Shown here: piece after piece, positions 24,436 through 31,850 of the stretch
How positions within the stretch are numbered: position 1 is the stretch's first letter
How the letters are laid out: each line of letters opens with the position of its first letter
Assembly: GCA_905215775.1 (NCBI GenBank)
Contig: CAJMRM010000019.1
Coordinates: 1-44,677 of the forward strand
Length of the DNA stretch: 44,677 nt
Direction of reading: 5' to 3'
Source: an uncultured bacterium
GTDB taxonomy: Bacteria; Bacillota; Clostridia; Lachnospirales; Lachnospiraceae
Program-made: the position numbers and the translations under genes
The notes under the pieces: generated by a model
What the model was told of the DNA's origin: nothing
Databases searched by the model: none
The model's input: only the letters and a program-made list of their open reading frames with translations

Positions 24436-25191
24436 ATGAGGAAGCTGGAGATTTCCGGCCTGTCGTTTTCCTATGGGGAAAAGCAGGTGCTGGAGGATAT
24501 TTCCTTTGGCGTGGCGGAGGGAGAATTTGTAAGCCTCCTGGGGCCGTCTGGCTGCGGAAAGTCCACGGTGCTGAAGCTCCTGACCGGAATCCTTTCGCCG
24601 GAGCGGGGCCGTATCCTGGTGGATGGAGAAGAGATCCGGGGGCTTTCCAGCCATTTTGCCTATATGCCCCAGAACGATCTTCTGTTTCCCTGGAAGACCA
24701 TTCTGGACAATGTGTGCCTGTACGGACGGATCCATGGCTCTCTGGAGGAAATGCGGGAGAGGGCCAGGGAATATTTTCCCGTATTTGGTCTGGAGGGATA
24801 TGAAAACAGCTATCCGGCCGCTCTCTCCGGCGGGATGCGCCAGCGGGCAGCCTTTTTGCGGACGGCTCTCTGCAGCGCGGACATCCTCCTTCTGGATGAG
24901 CCCTTTGGGGCTCTGGATGTGATCACCAGAGGGGAGATGCAGGACTGGCTTCTGGCCATGAGAAAAAAGCTGGGGAAAACGGTGGTGCTGGTGACCCACG
25001 ATATGGACGAGGCCATCTATTTATCTGATCGTATCCTGATCTTAAATCCGGCTCCGGCAGGTATAAACGGGGAGCTTTCTGTCTGCGAATCCCGGAGAGA
25101 CCGGGACTGGCTATACGGACAGGGCAGTCTGCGCCGGGAGATCTACGGACGGATCATGGGAAGGGAGAGAAACGGAAATGATACTTTGTGA
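24436..25191 (+). CDS. thiZ: ABC transporter ATPase, thiamine-precursor type (ThiZ-like)
   Basis: A 251-residue ATPase that powers the ThiXY importer. Walker A GPSGCGKST (residues 36-44), Q-loop MPQNDLLFPW near residue 76, signature LSGGMRQRAAFLRTAL near 131, Walker B ILLLDEPFGALD near 152, and VLVTHDMDEAIYLSDR near 183. It starts 3 bp after the preceding stop and overlaps the following hydrolase gene by 14 nt, so all four genes form one operon. Confidence 0.9.
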   Translation: MRKLEISGLSFSYGEKQVLEDISFGVAEGEFVSLLGPSGCGKSTVLKLLTGILSPERGRILVDGEEIRGLSSHFAYMPQNDLLFPWKTILDNVCLYGRIHGSLEEMRERAREYFPVFGLEGYENSYPAALSGGMRQRAAFLRTALCSADILLLDEPFGALDVITRGEMQDWLLAMRKKLGKTVVLVTHDMDEAIYLSDRILILNPAPAGINGELSVCESRRDRDWLYGQGSLRREIYGRIMGRERNGNDTL

Positions 25192-25993
25192 TGCCCATGC
25201 CCACCTGGGGAAGGATGCGGAATGGGAGGAGCGGGTCAGAAGGGAGATCCTTTCCCTGGTCTGCGCGGCCAGGCCGGAGGAGGCCAGAGGGCTGTTTTCC
25301 AGGCTGGAGGGCCTTCCGGAGGCGGCAGAGGGAGCCAGGTGTCCGGGAAGCTCCCGGAGAGAGCCGGGAGCGAAAGGGGCCGTGCTCCCCACCGCAGGAC
25401 TTCATCCCTGGTATGCGGACCAGTATATGGTACGGGACATGGAGCCATATATCCGCCGGTGTCCGGTGGTCGGCGAGATCGGAATGGACAGCGTCTGGTG
25501 CCAGGTGCCTCTCATGATCCAGGAGCAGGCGTTCAGGGAGCAGCTGGAAATGGCATGTACTTTAAAAAAGCCGGTGATCCTGCATACCAAGGGACAGGAA
25601 AAGGCCATTGCCGCCATTCTGAAGGAGTATCCCAACCGCTATCTGGTGCACTGGTATTCCTGTGAGAAATATCTGGAGGAGTATCTGTCTTTGGACTGCT
25701 TTTTCTCGGTGGGCCCGGATGTGTGGTGGAATCCGGCGGTGGCCCAGACGGCAAAGAGGATCCCCCGGGACCGGATCCTGGTGGAAACGGACGGACTGGG
25801 CGCGGTTTTATGGGCCTATGAGAATGGGCCGGAGGATAGGAAGCGGACTGTGCCGGGAACCGTTTCTGAGGCCCTGGAAAATACGGTACGCACGGCGGCA
25901 GAGCTCCGGGCCATGTCCCCGGAGGCCCTGGGAAGGCTGGCTTATGACAATCTAGTCTATGGATTTCTGGGACAGACGTTCCCATACGCCTGA
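25178..25993 (+). CDS. TatD-family metal-dependent hydrolase
   Basis: A 271-residue cytoplasmic amidohydrolase-superfamily enzyme. The metal-binding residues of TatD proteins are visible: HxH in CDAHAHLG (His6, His8), LHPW, Glu in GEIGMD near residue 92, His in PVILHTKG near 130, His in LVHWYSCE near 153, and Asp in LVETDG near 197. TatD relatives are usually 3'-5' nucleases, but this one differs in having HWYSC and ETDG boxes. It overlaps thiZ by 14 nt and is thus under TPP riboswitch control, which suggests a role in processing the imported thiamine precursor. Function otherwise unknown. Confidence 0.8.
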   Translation: MILCDAHAHLGKDAEWEERVRREILSLVCAARPEEARGLFSRLEGLPEAAEGARCPGSSRREPGAKGAVLPTAGLHPWYADQYMVRDMEPYIRRCPVVGEIGMDSVWCQVPLMIQEQAFREQLEMACTLKKPVILHTKGQEKAIAAILKEYPNRYLVHWYSCEKYLEEYLSLDCFFSVGPDVWWNPAVAQTAKRIPRDRILVETDGLGAVLWAYENGPEDRKRTVPGTVSEALENTVRTAAELRAMSPEALGRLAYDNLVYGFLGQTFPYA

Positions 25994-26058
25994 CGCCGGA
26001 ATGCCATGAGCGGTCGGAAAGAGAGCTGCAGATATAAACGGAATAACGAGTGAAAAAA

Positions 26059-26103
26059 GAAAAGCTGCCTTCGCCTCTGATACAGAGGGACAGGCAGCTT
26101 TTG
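26059..26103. terminator. Bidirectional terminator between convergent operons
   Basis: AAAAGCTGCCT (26060-26070) pairs with AGGCAGCTTTT (26092-26102), with an inner CCTCTG/CAGAGG stem. A runs on one side and T runs on the other let it work for both the thi operon and the minus-strand metA operon. Confidence 0.88.
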
Positions 26104-26127
26104 CTGTCGAAGCGGACCCTGAAGGGT

Positions 26128-27060
26128 TTAAAGCCCCTCCGGGGACGGGGCCTCATACAGGTCGTAGGGCGTTACCTGGTAAACATAGAAGTTTAACCAG
26201 TTGCAGTACAGGGTATTGGCCATGTTTCTCCAGGTCAGGGGAGGGATGGAGAAGGGATCGTCATGGTCATAATAATTTTTTGGAAGAGCCGGATCCAGTC
26301 CGCGGTTCAGATCCCTGTGATACTCGGCGTTTAAGGTCATCCGGTCGTATTCGGGATGGCCCTGGACGAAGATCTGGCTTCCGTCCTGGTTCATCACAAG
26401 AAAGATGCCGGCCTCCTCAGAGCGGGCCAGGATCTTAAGCTCCGGGTGCTTTCGGATATCCTCTTCACGGACCTCGGTGTACCGGGAATGGGGACAGTGG
26501 AAGGTATCGTCAAAGCTCCGCATCAGCGGGACCTTCCGGTCCAGGGGCCTGTGGGTGTAGATGCCGGACAGCTTTTCGTCCCGCTTATATTTGGGGATCC
26601 CGTAATGGTAGTAAAGCCCTGCCTGGGCCCCCCAGCACAGATGCATGGTGGAGGTCACATGGGACCGGCTCCATTCCATGACCATTTTTAATTCCTCCCA
26701 GTAATTGACCTCCTCGTACTCCATCAGCTCCACCGGAGCCCCGGTAATGATCATGCCGTCGAAGCGGCGGTCCTTTACGTCCTGGAAGGTCACGTAAAAT
26801 TTATTTAGGTGGCTGGCAGAGGTGTGGGTGGATTCGTGGGTGGACATGACCATGTAGGTACATTCCACCTGCAGGGGGGTGTTGGATAAGGCCCTTAAAA
26901 GCTGGGTCTCGGTATCCTCCTTTAAGGGCATCAGGTTCAGGATCAGGATTTCCAGAGGCCGGATGTCCTGGCTGGAGGCCCTGGCCTCGTCCATGATAAA
27001 TACGTTTTCGCTTTCCAGTATGGCCCGCGCGGGCAGATCGTTCTGAATTTTAATGGGCAT
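26128..27060 (-). CDS. metA: Homoserine O-acetyltransferase (MetA type)
   Basis: Methionine biosynthesis enzyme that activates homoserine by O-acylation, 310 residues. The start is MPIKIQNDLPA. The nucleophile is Cys142 in HLCWGAQAG. His and Glu of the triad lie near VQGHPEYD (about residue 235). Position 111, which decides acyl-CoA preference in this family, is Glu (GAPVELMEYEEV) as in Bacillus-type enzymes that use acetyl-CoA, rather than the Gly of E. coli succinyltransferase. So acetyl-CoA is the predicted donor. It is last in the queA-rluF-ligA-metA operon and overlaps ligA by 11 nt. No SAM riboswitch or T-box was seen, consistent with its internal position. Confidence 0.95.
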   Translation of the reverse strand: MPIKIQNDLPARAILESENVFIMDEARASSQDIRPLEILILNLMPLKEDTETQLLRALSNTPLQVECTYMVMSTHESTHTSASHLNKFYVTFQDVKDRRFDGMIITGAPVELMEYEEVNYWEELKMVMEWSRSHVTSTMHLCWGAQAGLYYHYGIPKYKRDEKLSGIYTHRPLDRKVPLMRSFDDTFHCPHSRYTEVREEDIRKHPELKILARSEEAGIFLVMNQDGSQIFVQGHPEYDRMTLNAEYHRDLNRGLDPALPKNYYDHDDPFSIPPLTWRNMANTLYCNWLNFYVYQVTPYDLYEAPSPEGL

Positions 27061-29023
27061 GGTCGTTTTCCTCGGTCATCTTAAGAAAGTCCTCCTCGGA
27101 GAGAATGGGGATCCCCAGCTCCCGGGCCTTCTTGTTTTTGGACGAATTAGATGTTACATCGTTGTTGATCAGATAGCTGGTTTTTGAGGTCACAGAGCCT
27201 GTGGCTTTTCCTCCCAGGGCCTCGATCCGTTCCTGAAGGGCCTTCCGGTTGGCAAAGTGGGTCACGGAGCCTGTGATCACAAAGGTTTTTCCCGCCAGGG
27301 GGCCGTCTCCGGTCTCCTCGGGACCGCCCTCCAGAGTCAGCTCCATTAAAAGGCGGTCCAGGCTTTCGTTATTCTTCGGATCCTTAAAGTATCCGGCCCA
27401 GGCATCTGCCAGAACGGCTCCGATGCCGTCGATGGCGCAAAGCTCCTCGACGCCGGCCTTCCGCATGGCGTCCAGGTCGAAACGGAAGTGGCGGCAGATC
27501 ATTTTGGCGTTGGCAAGACCGATGCCTGCGATCCCCAGACCGTAGATCAGCCGCGGGAGGGTGGTGTGGGAGGCGTTTTCTGCGGCCTGCACCAGGTTTT
27601 CATAGGATTTTTCCCCAAAGCCCTCCATGGTGACGATGGCGTCCCGGTGGCGGTCCAGGTGGAAAATATCGGCAAATTCGTGGATAAATCCGGCGGCAAT
27701 GAACTTTTCCAGGGTCATTTCTGAAAGACCGTCGATATTCAGGGCATCCCGGCTGACGAAAAGATCAAAGGCCTTGATCTTTTTGGCCTGGCAGTCCGGG
27801 TTGGTGCAGTACAGGGATTTTATGCCGTTTACGCTGCGGATCTCCGTTGCTCCTCCGCAGACAGGACAGCAGGAAGGAATATCCCTGACGCCGCTGCGGG
27901 TCAGATTGCCGGCGATCTGGGGAATGATCATATTGGCCTTATAAACGGTGATCCGGTCCCCGGCTCCCAGCTCCAGTCCTTCCATGATGCTGATGTTGTG
28001 GACGCTGGCCCGGCTTACTGTGGTACCCTCCAGCTCCACCGGCTCAAATACGGCCACCGGATTGATGAGTCCCGTCCGGGAGGCGCTCCATTCAATGTAG
28101 GAGAGGGTGGTTTCCTGAAGCTCGTCGGCCCATTTAAAGGCAATGGAATCCCTGGGAAATTTGGCAGTGCGGCCCAGGGATGCGCCGTAGGCGATATCGT
28201 CGTAGAGAAGCACCAGACCGTCGGAGGGGATATCGTTGCCCTCGATCCGGCGGCTGAAGGCCTCCACTGCCGCCTTCAGAGTCTCCGGGGTCACCTCCAC
28301 AAATTCCACAGTCTCAAAGCCCATGGAGGCCAGCCATAAAAACTGCTCCTTCCGGGAGTTTTTAAAATCCACGCACTCAGCCTGTACCAGGGAAAAGGCC
28401 ATGAAGCGGACGTTCCGGCTGGCGGTGACGGCGCTGTTCAGCTGGCGGACCGAGCCGCTGCACAGATTCCTGGGGTTTTTATACCTGGCGTCAGCGTCTG
28501 AAATGGAGGCGTTAAGCTTTGCAAAGTCTGAATAGGTAATAACGGCCTCGCCCCGCAGGATCAGACGCCCCTTATATGGAATGGACATGGGGAGGTTCAC
28601 AAAGGTCCTGGCATTTCCGGTGATCACCTCTCCGATCTCACCGTTTCCCCTGGTGACGGCCTTGGATAAGACGCCGTTTTCATAGGTGAGGACCACAGTG
28701 AGTCCGTCCATCTTCCAGGAAAGAAGGCCTGTCTGGGTTCCCAGCCATTCTTTTAATTCCTCCACGCTTTTTGTTTTATTAAGGGAAAGCATGGGCTGCT
28801 CATGGCGCTCCCTGGGGAGCTCGCTTAAAACCTCATAGCCCACCTTCTGGGTGGGGCTTCCGGAAAAGACGGTACCCGTCTCCTTTTCCAGCGTTAGAAG
28901 CTCGTCGTACAGCCGGTCATATTCCAGGTTGCTCATGAGCTCCCGGCTTTCCTGGTAGTAGGCTCTGGACGCCTCAGAAAGGACGGCGGCAAGGTCCTTC
29001 ATCCGTTTTAACCGATCATCCAT
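27050..29023 (-). CDS. ligA: NAD-dependent DNA ligase
   Basis: Seals nicks in replication and repair using NAD+. Length is 657 residues, normal for LigA. The adenylation Lys is Lys104 in LSWKMDGLTVV (usual motif KxDG). The NAD-binding Ia start with YDRLYDELL near residue 35, RNLCSGSVRQ, a four-Cys zinc finger (CPVCG with YCTNPDC near 390-415), helix-hairpin-helix repeats (about 440-560), and a C-terminal BRCT domain (GKTFVITGSVTHF near 575) follow. It overlaps rluF by 8 nt and metA by 11 nt. Some clostridia carry two LigA paralogues, so this may not be the only ligase. Confidence 0.96.
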   Translation of the reverse strand: MDDRLKRMKDLAAVLSEASRAYYQESRELMSNLEYDRLYDELLTLEKETGTVFSGSPTQKVGYEVLSELPRERHEQPMLSLNKTKSVEELKEWLGTQTGLLSWKMDGLTVVLTYENGVLSKAVTRGNGEIGEVITGNARTFVNLPMSIPYKGRLILRGEAVITYSDFAKLNASISDADARYKNPRNLCSGSVRQLNSAVTASRNVRFMAFSLVQAECVDFKNSRKEQFLWLASMGFETVEFVEVTPETLKAAVEAFSRRIEGNDIPSDGLVLLYDDIAYGASLGRTAKFPRDSIAFKWADELQETTLSYIEWSASRTGLINPVAVFEPVELEGTTVSRASVHNISIMEGLELGAGDRITVYKANMIIPQIAGNLTRSGVRDIPSCCPVCGGATEIRSVNGIKSLYCTNPDCQAKKIKAFDLFVSRDALNIDGLSEMTLEKFIAAGFIHEFADIFHLDRHRDAIVTMEGFGEKSYENLVQAAENASHTTLPRLIYGLGIAGIGLANAKMICRHFRFDLDAMRKAGVEELCAIDGIGAVLADAWAGYFKDPKNNESLDRLLMELTLEGGPEETGDGPLAGKTFVITGSVTHFANRKALQERIEALGGKATGSVTSKTSYLINNDVTSNSSKNKKARELGIPILSEEDFLKMTEENDHAH

Positions 29024-29840
29024 TTCGGGTTCTCCTTTCCTGTCCTGGGCCCGTCCGTCCGGTGCGTGCCGGCGGATTCGGGGAAGAGGACTGCCTTCGG
29101 GCTGCGGCTGCCTGCGGAAGGTTGGTGGAATCCTTCACCAGGCGGCGGATCTCCGCCACCTCTGCTTCTGTCAGCTCCCGGTACTGGCCCCGTTCCAGCC
29201 CTCCCAGGGTGATGTTCATGATCCGCACCCGCTTTAAGAATTTTACATGGAAATCCAGAGCCCGGCACATACGGCGGATCTGGCGGTTTAAGCCCTGGGT
29301 CAGTATGATGTGGAAGGTGCAGGGGCCTGTTTTCCAGGCCTTGCAGGGCATTGTCTTTACAGCCAGGTCCTCGAGCCATACGCCCTCGCGCATTTTCTGG
29401 AGAAATTCCTCCGTCACCGGGTGGTTGACGGCTACGGCATATTCCTTTTCATGGTTATTCCCGCCCCGGAGGATCTTATTCACAAGATCCCCCTGGTTCG
29501 TCATTAAAAGGAGTCCCTCAGAATCCTTATCCAGACGGCCCACCGGATAGATCCGCTGGGGATAATTTAAAAATTCCACGATATTTTCAGCCTGGTCCTT
29601 ATCGGAGGTGGTACACACGATCCCCCTGGGCTTATTGACTGCGAGGAATACAGGCTTGTCCTTTCCGCCCACGGTCTTTCCGTCACAGACCACAGTTTGT
29701 CCGGGAGCCACCTTCATTCCCATGGATGCGGTCTGTCCGTCCACCAGTACCTTTCCGGCCTCAATGAGGCGGTCGGCTTCCCGTCGGGAGCAGACTCCGG
29801 CATCGCTGAGATATTTATTAAGACGAATGGATTCCTCCAT
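29016..29840 (-). CDS. rluF: 23S rRNA pseudouridine synthase, RluF-type
   Basis: RNA modification enzyme of the RsuA/RluB/RluF family, 274 residues. An N-terminal S4 RNA-binding domain (IRLNKYLSDAGVCSRREAD) precedes the catalytic domain, with catalytic Asp104 in YPVGRLDKDSEGLLL. The segment GNNHEKEYAVAVNHPVTEEF and the later LTQGLNRQIRRMCRALD fit RluF rather than RluB. The C-terminal tail (from about residue 245) is low-complexity and rich in Arg, Ser and Pro, as often in these enzymes. The target position (U2604 in E. coli numbering) is inferred. Confidence 0.88.
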   Translation of the reverse strand: MEESIRLNKYLSDAGVCSRREADRLIEAGKVLVDGQTASMGMKVAPGQTVVCDGKTVGGKDKPVFLAVNKPRGIVCTTSDKDQAENIVEFLNYPQRIYPVGRLDKDSEGLLLMTNQGDLVNKILRGGNNHEKEYAVAVNHPVTEEFLQKMREGVWLEDLAVKTMPCKAWKTGPCTFHIILTQGLNRQIRRMCRALDFHVKFLKRVRIMNITLGGLERGQYRELTEAEVAEIRRLVKDSTNLPQAAAARRQSSSPNPPARTGRTGPGQERRTRNG

Positions 29841-29968
29841 TGATGATCCTCCTTTTGACTTGTAAAATATGGTATCCTGTTTTGAGCCTGCCGGCTGGGA
29901 TGGAAAACGCCCCGCCGCCGGGTGCGGGCCTGCCGGACCCGCCGTTTCCGGCGCAGGGCGTGAAAGGC

Positions 29969-31006
29969 TTAGACAGGATCATTGGTAATGAACATGGCGT
30001 CGCCAAAGCTGAAGAAGCGGTACCGCTCCCTGATGGCCTCCTGGTATGCGTTTAAGATGTGCTCCCGTCCGGCCAGGGCAGAGACCAGCATCACCAGGGT
30101 GGATTCCGGAAGGTGGAAATTGGTGATCAGGCAGTCCAGGATCTTGAAGCGGTATCCCGGGTAGATGAAGATATCTGTCCAGCCGCTTCCGGCCTTGAGG
30201 ACCCCATCCTCACCAGAGGCGGACTCCAGGGTACGGCAGCTGGTGGTGCCCACGCAGATCACACGGCCTCCGTTTTTCTTGGTGTCGTTGATCTTTTTTG
30301 CCTCTTCCTCCTCTACCACATAAAATTCCGAATGCATGTGGTGCTCCTCGATGGTGTCTGCTTTCACGGGCCGGAAGGTCCCCAGTCCCACATGAAGGGT
30401 CACATGGGCAATGGTGACGCCCATATCCTGGATCTCCTGGAGGAGCTCCGTTGTAAAGTGAAGGCCGGCAGTGGGGGCTGCGGCAGAGCCGTCATGCTTT
30501 GCATAGACCGTCTGGTAACGGTTTTTGTCCTTTAGCTGGTGGGTAATATACGGCGGCAGGGGCATCTGGCCCAGCTGGTCCAGGATCTCCTCAAAGATCC
30601 CGTCGTATTCAAACTGGATCAGGCGGTTGCCCTCATCCACAACGCCCACAACCTTTCCCTTTAAAAGGCCGTCACCGAAGGAGACCTCTGCGCCCTCCTT
30701 CATCTTTTTCCCGGGCTTTACCAGGGTCTCCCAGACGTTGTCGCTCTTTCTCTTTAAAAGCAGCACCTCGATCTTTGCGTCAGTTCCCACCTTATGGCCG
30801 ATGAGACGGGCCGGGATCACCTTTGTATCGTTGATGACGAGACAGTCTCCCTTTTTTAGAAATTTCTTGATATCACGGAAATGCCGGTGGCTGACAGCTC
30901 CCGTTTCCTTATTTAATACCAGGAGCCTGGATGCGGCCCGGTCCTCTAAGGGATCCTGGGCGATCAGCTCCTGGGGTAATTCAAAATTGAAATCTGCTAC
31001 ATTCAT
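29969..31006 (-). CDS. queA: S-adenosylmethionine:tRNA ribosyltransferase-isomerase
   Basis: Queuosine pathway enzyme that moves the ribosyl part of SAM to preQ1-modified tRNA to give epoxyqueuosine. The 345-residue length is typical. Recognisable segments are the N-terminal DFNFELPQELIAQDPLEDR, LLVLNKETGAVSHRHF, DTKVIPARLIG near residue 60, TAGLHFTTELL near 180, HVTLHVGLGTFRPVKAD near 200 and ITNFHLPESTLVMLVSAL near 293. It heads a minus-strand operon with its own promoter. Queuosine genes tgt and yajC are not in the window. Confidence 0.97.
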   Translation of the reverse strand: MNVADFNFELPQELIAQDPLEDRAASRLLVLNKETGAVSHRHFRDIKKFLKKGDCLVINDTKVIPARLIGHKVGTDAKIEVLLLKRKSDNVWETLVKPGKKMKEGAEVSFGDGLLKGKVVGVVDEGNRLIQFEYDGIFEEILDQLGQMPLPPYITHQLKDKNRYQTVYAKHDGSAAAPTAGLHFTTELLQEIQDMGVTIAHVTLHVGLGTFRPVKADTIEEHHMHSEFYVVEEEEAKKINDTKKNGGRVICVGTTSCRTLESASGEDGVLKAGSGWTDIFIYPGYRFKILDCLITNFHLPESTLVMLVSALAGREHILNAYQEAIRERYRFFSFGDAMFITNDPV

Positions 31007-31042
31007 TGTATTCCCTTCTCCCGTAAAAAATCGCTCTGCCCC

Positions 31043-31071
31043 ATTGTACCAGAATGAAAAACGAAAAGCAA
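31043..31071 (-). promoter_or_regulatory. Promoter of the queA-rluF-ligA-metA operon
   Basis: On the minus strand, TTGCTT (31071-31066) and TACAAT (31048-31043) are separated by 17 bp, about 36 bp before the queA start. Confidence 0.75.
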
Positions 31072-31098
31072 GAAAAGGAAAGAAAATCCGGGGAGAAG

Positions 31099-31127
31099 TT
31101 GAAACGGGAGAGACGGTATGATAGGAT
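31099..31127 (+). promoter_or_regulatory. Promoter of the zinc-ribbon protein gene
   Basis: TTGAAA (31099-31104), 17 bp, TAGGAT (31122-31127). It diverges from the queA promoter. The -10 match is moderate. Confidence 0.45.
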
Positions 31128-31157
31128 AAAGAAAAGAGTGCGGGAGGAGGTCTGTAT

Positions 31158-31604
31158 ATGGAAAAGATCTGTGTTTTCTGCGGAAGATCCCTGGGATGGC
31201 GGGAGAAAAAGTCTCTCTACTGCGGCAATGTGACCCAGACCGTATGTAAGGACTGTTATGAGAAGTATTCGTCCATGACCAATGTGGAGCGGGGCCTTCT
31301 GGCCTGGGAAACGGGACGGGCAGAATCCAGGGAGGAGCTGCGGGAGTTTGTGGAGCAGATGGAAAAGGCCCGGGAGGAAAAGCAGGAAAAGGAGAGGAAG
31401 GACCGGGAGCGGAAACGGACCGGAAAGGCGTGCCTGCGCTGCGGCGGGGAGATGCTGGATCTGGGGGCCGAGAAGCTCAAGCTGGGAGAAGAGACCTTCT
31501 TTTTCAGCAATTTAAACCGTCTGGCCAGTGGATCCCTGGATGTGCAGATCCTCCGGTGCGAGAACTGCGGAAAGGCTGAGTTTTATATTCCAGATCAGAA
31601 ATGA
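31158..31604 (+). CDS. Small protein with two zinc-ribbon-like Cys pairs, function unknown
   Basis: A 148-residue soluble protein, not recognised as a named family. The N-terminal part has CVFCG (residue 5) and VCKDCYEKY (about 30), one possible Zn site. The middle (about 60-95) is a highly charged Glu/Lys/Arg helix, probably coiled coil. The C-terminal part has CLRCGGEM (about 97) and LRCENCGKAEFYIP (about 133), a second zinc ribbon. The C-terminal part looks like small nucleic-acid-binding zinc-ribbon domains found in Firmicutes, with GEETFFFSNLNRL before the last pair. Start: ATG 31158 after GGAGGAGG. Confidence 0.75.
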   Translation: MEKICVFCGRSLGWREKKSLYCGNVTQTVCKDCYEKYSSMTNVERGLLAWETGRAESREELREFVEQMEKAREEKQEKERKDRERKRTGKACLRCGGEMLDLGAEKLKLGEETFFFSNLNRLASGSLDVQILRCENCGKAEFYIPDQK

Positions 31605-31636
31605 CAGGAAAAAATCGGGAAATCCTGCGTAATCGG

Positions 31637-31665
31637 TTGCCATTTGGATAAAATTTACTTATAAT
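31637..31665 (+). promoter_or_regulatory. Promoter of the mgtE leader
   Basis: TTGCCA (31637-31642), 17 bp, consensus TATAAT (31660-31665). Transcription should begin near 31672, giving an mgtE leader of about 180 nt. Confidence 0.8.
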
Positions 31666-31704
31666 GTGAAAGGCAGACCCCAAAAGAAAGGATGTGAGCA
31701 CATA

Positions 31705-31800
31705 ATGGAAGGTCGAAGTCGGAAGACGGAGGCAGACGCCCACCCGGAACCTGAGGCAATAGACATAATGCGTAACCGTTATGTGTATTGCCGTTCTTAA
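31705..31800 (+). CDS. Putative leader peptide upstream of mgtE (31 residues)
   Basis: A short open frame in the mgtE leader, preceded at 31686-31697 by AGAAAGGATGTG, which matches the anti-Shine-Dalgarno complement at 11 of 12 positions; the GGATG core ends 10 nt before the ATG. The peptide starts MEGRSRKTEADAHPEPEAID and ends RNRYVYCRS. Acidic residues alternate with prolines at residues 9-17 (E-A-D-A-H-P-E-P-E). Such N-terminal acidic/proline runs destabilise translating ribosomes at low Mg2+ in the enterobacterial MgtL peptide. No homology to MgtL is claimed. Its codons overlap RNA segments that can pair with the region just before mgtE. Not proven to be translated. Confidence 0.5.
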   Translation: MEGRSRKTEADAHPEPEAIDIMRNRYVYCRS

Positions 31801-31842
31801 TGGACGTTTTGCCTCCATGCCGGTAAAAATTTGGAGTGGAGG
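31728..31842 (+). promoter_or_regulatory. Alternative-pairing leader of mgtE
   Basis: TGCCTCC at 31810-31816 has three possible partners. It can pair with GGAGGCA at 31728-31734 (7 bp, extended by ACG/CGT). A GAGGCAA at 31753-31759 can pair with TTGCCTC at 31809-31815. CCTCCA at 31812-31817 can pair with TGGAGG at 31837-31842, which is the mgtE ribosome binding site. GGCAATA-ACATAA (31755-31768) also pairs with TTATGT-TATTGCC (31779-31792), a 13-bp hairpin with one mismatch inside the upstream ORF. The segments exclude each other, as in an attenuator. It lacks the conserved blocks of the M-box riboswitch. Confidence 0.55.
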
Positions 31843-31850
31843 AAAAAACG

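Noticed and set aside
31670..31850. M-box (ykoK-type) magnesium riboswitch before mgtE
   Set aside because: The conserved M-box blocks are not present in the leader; the observed structure is different.
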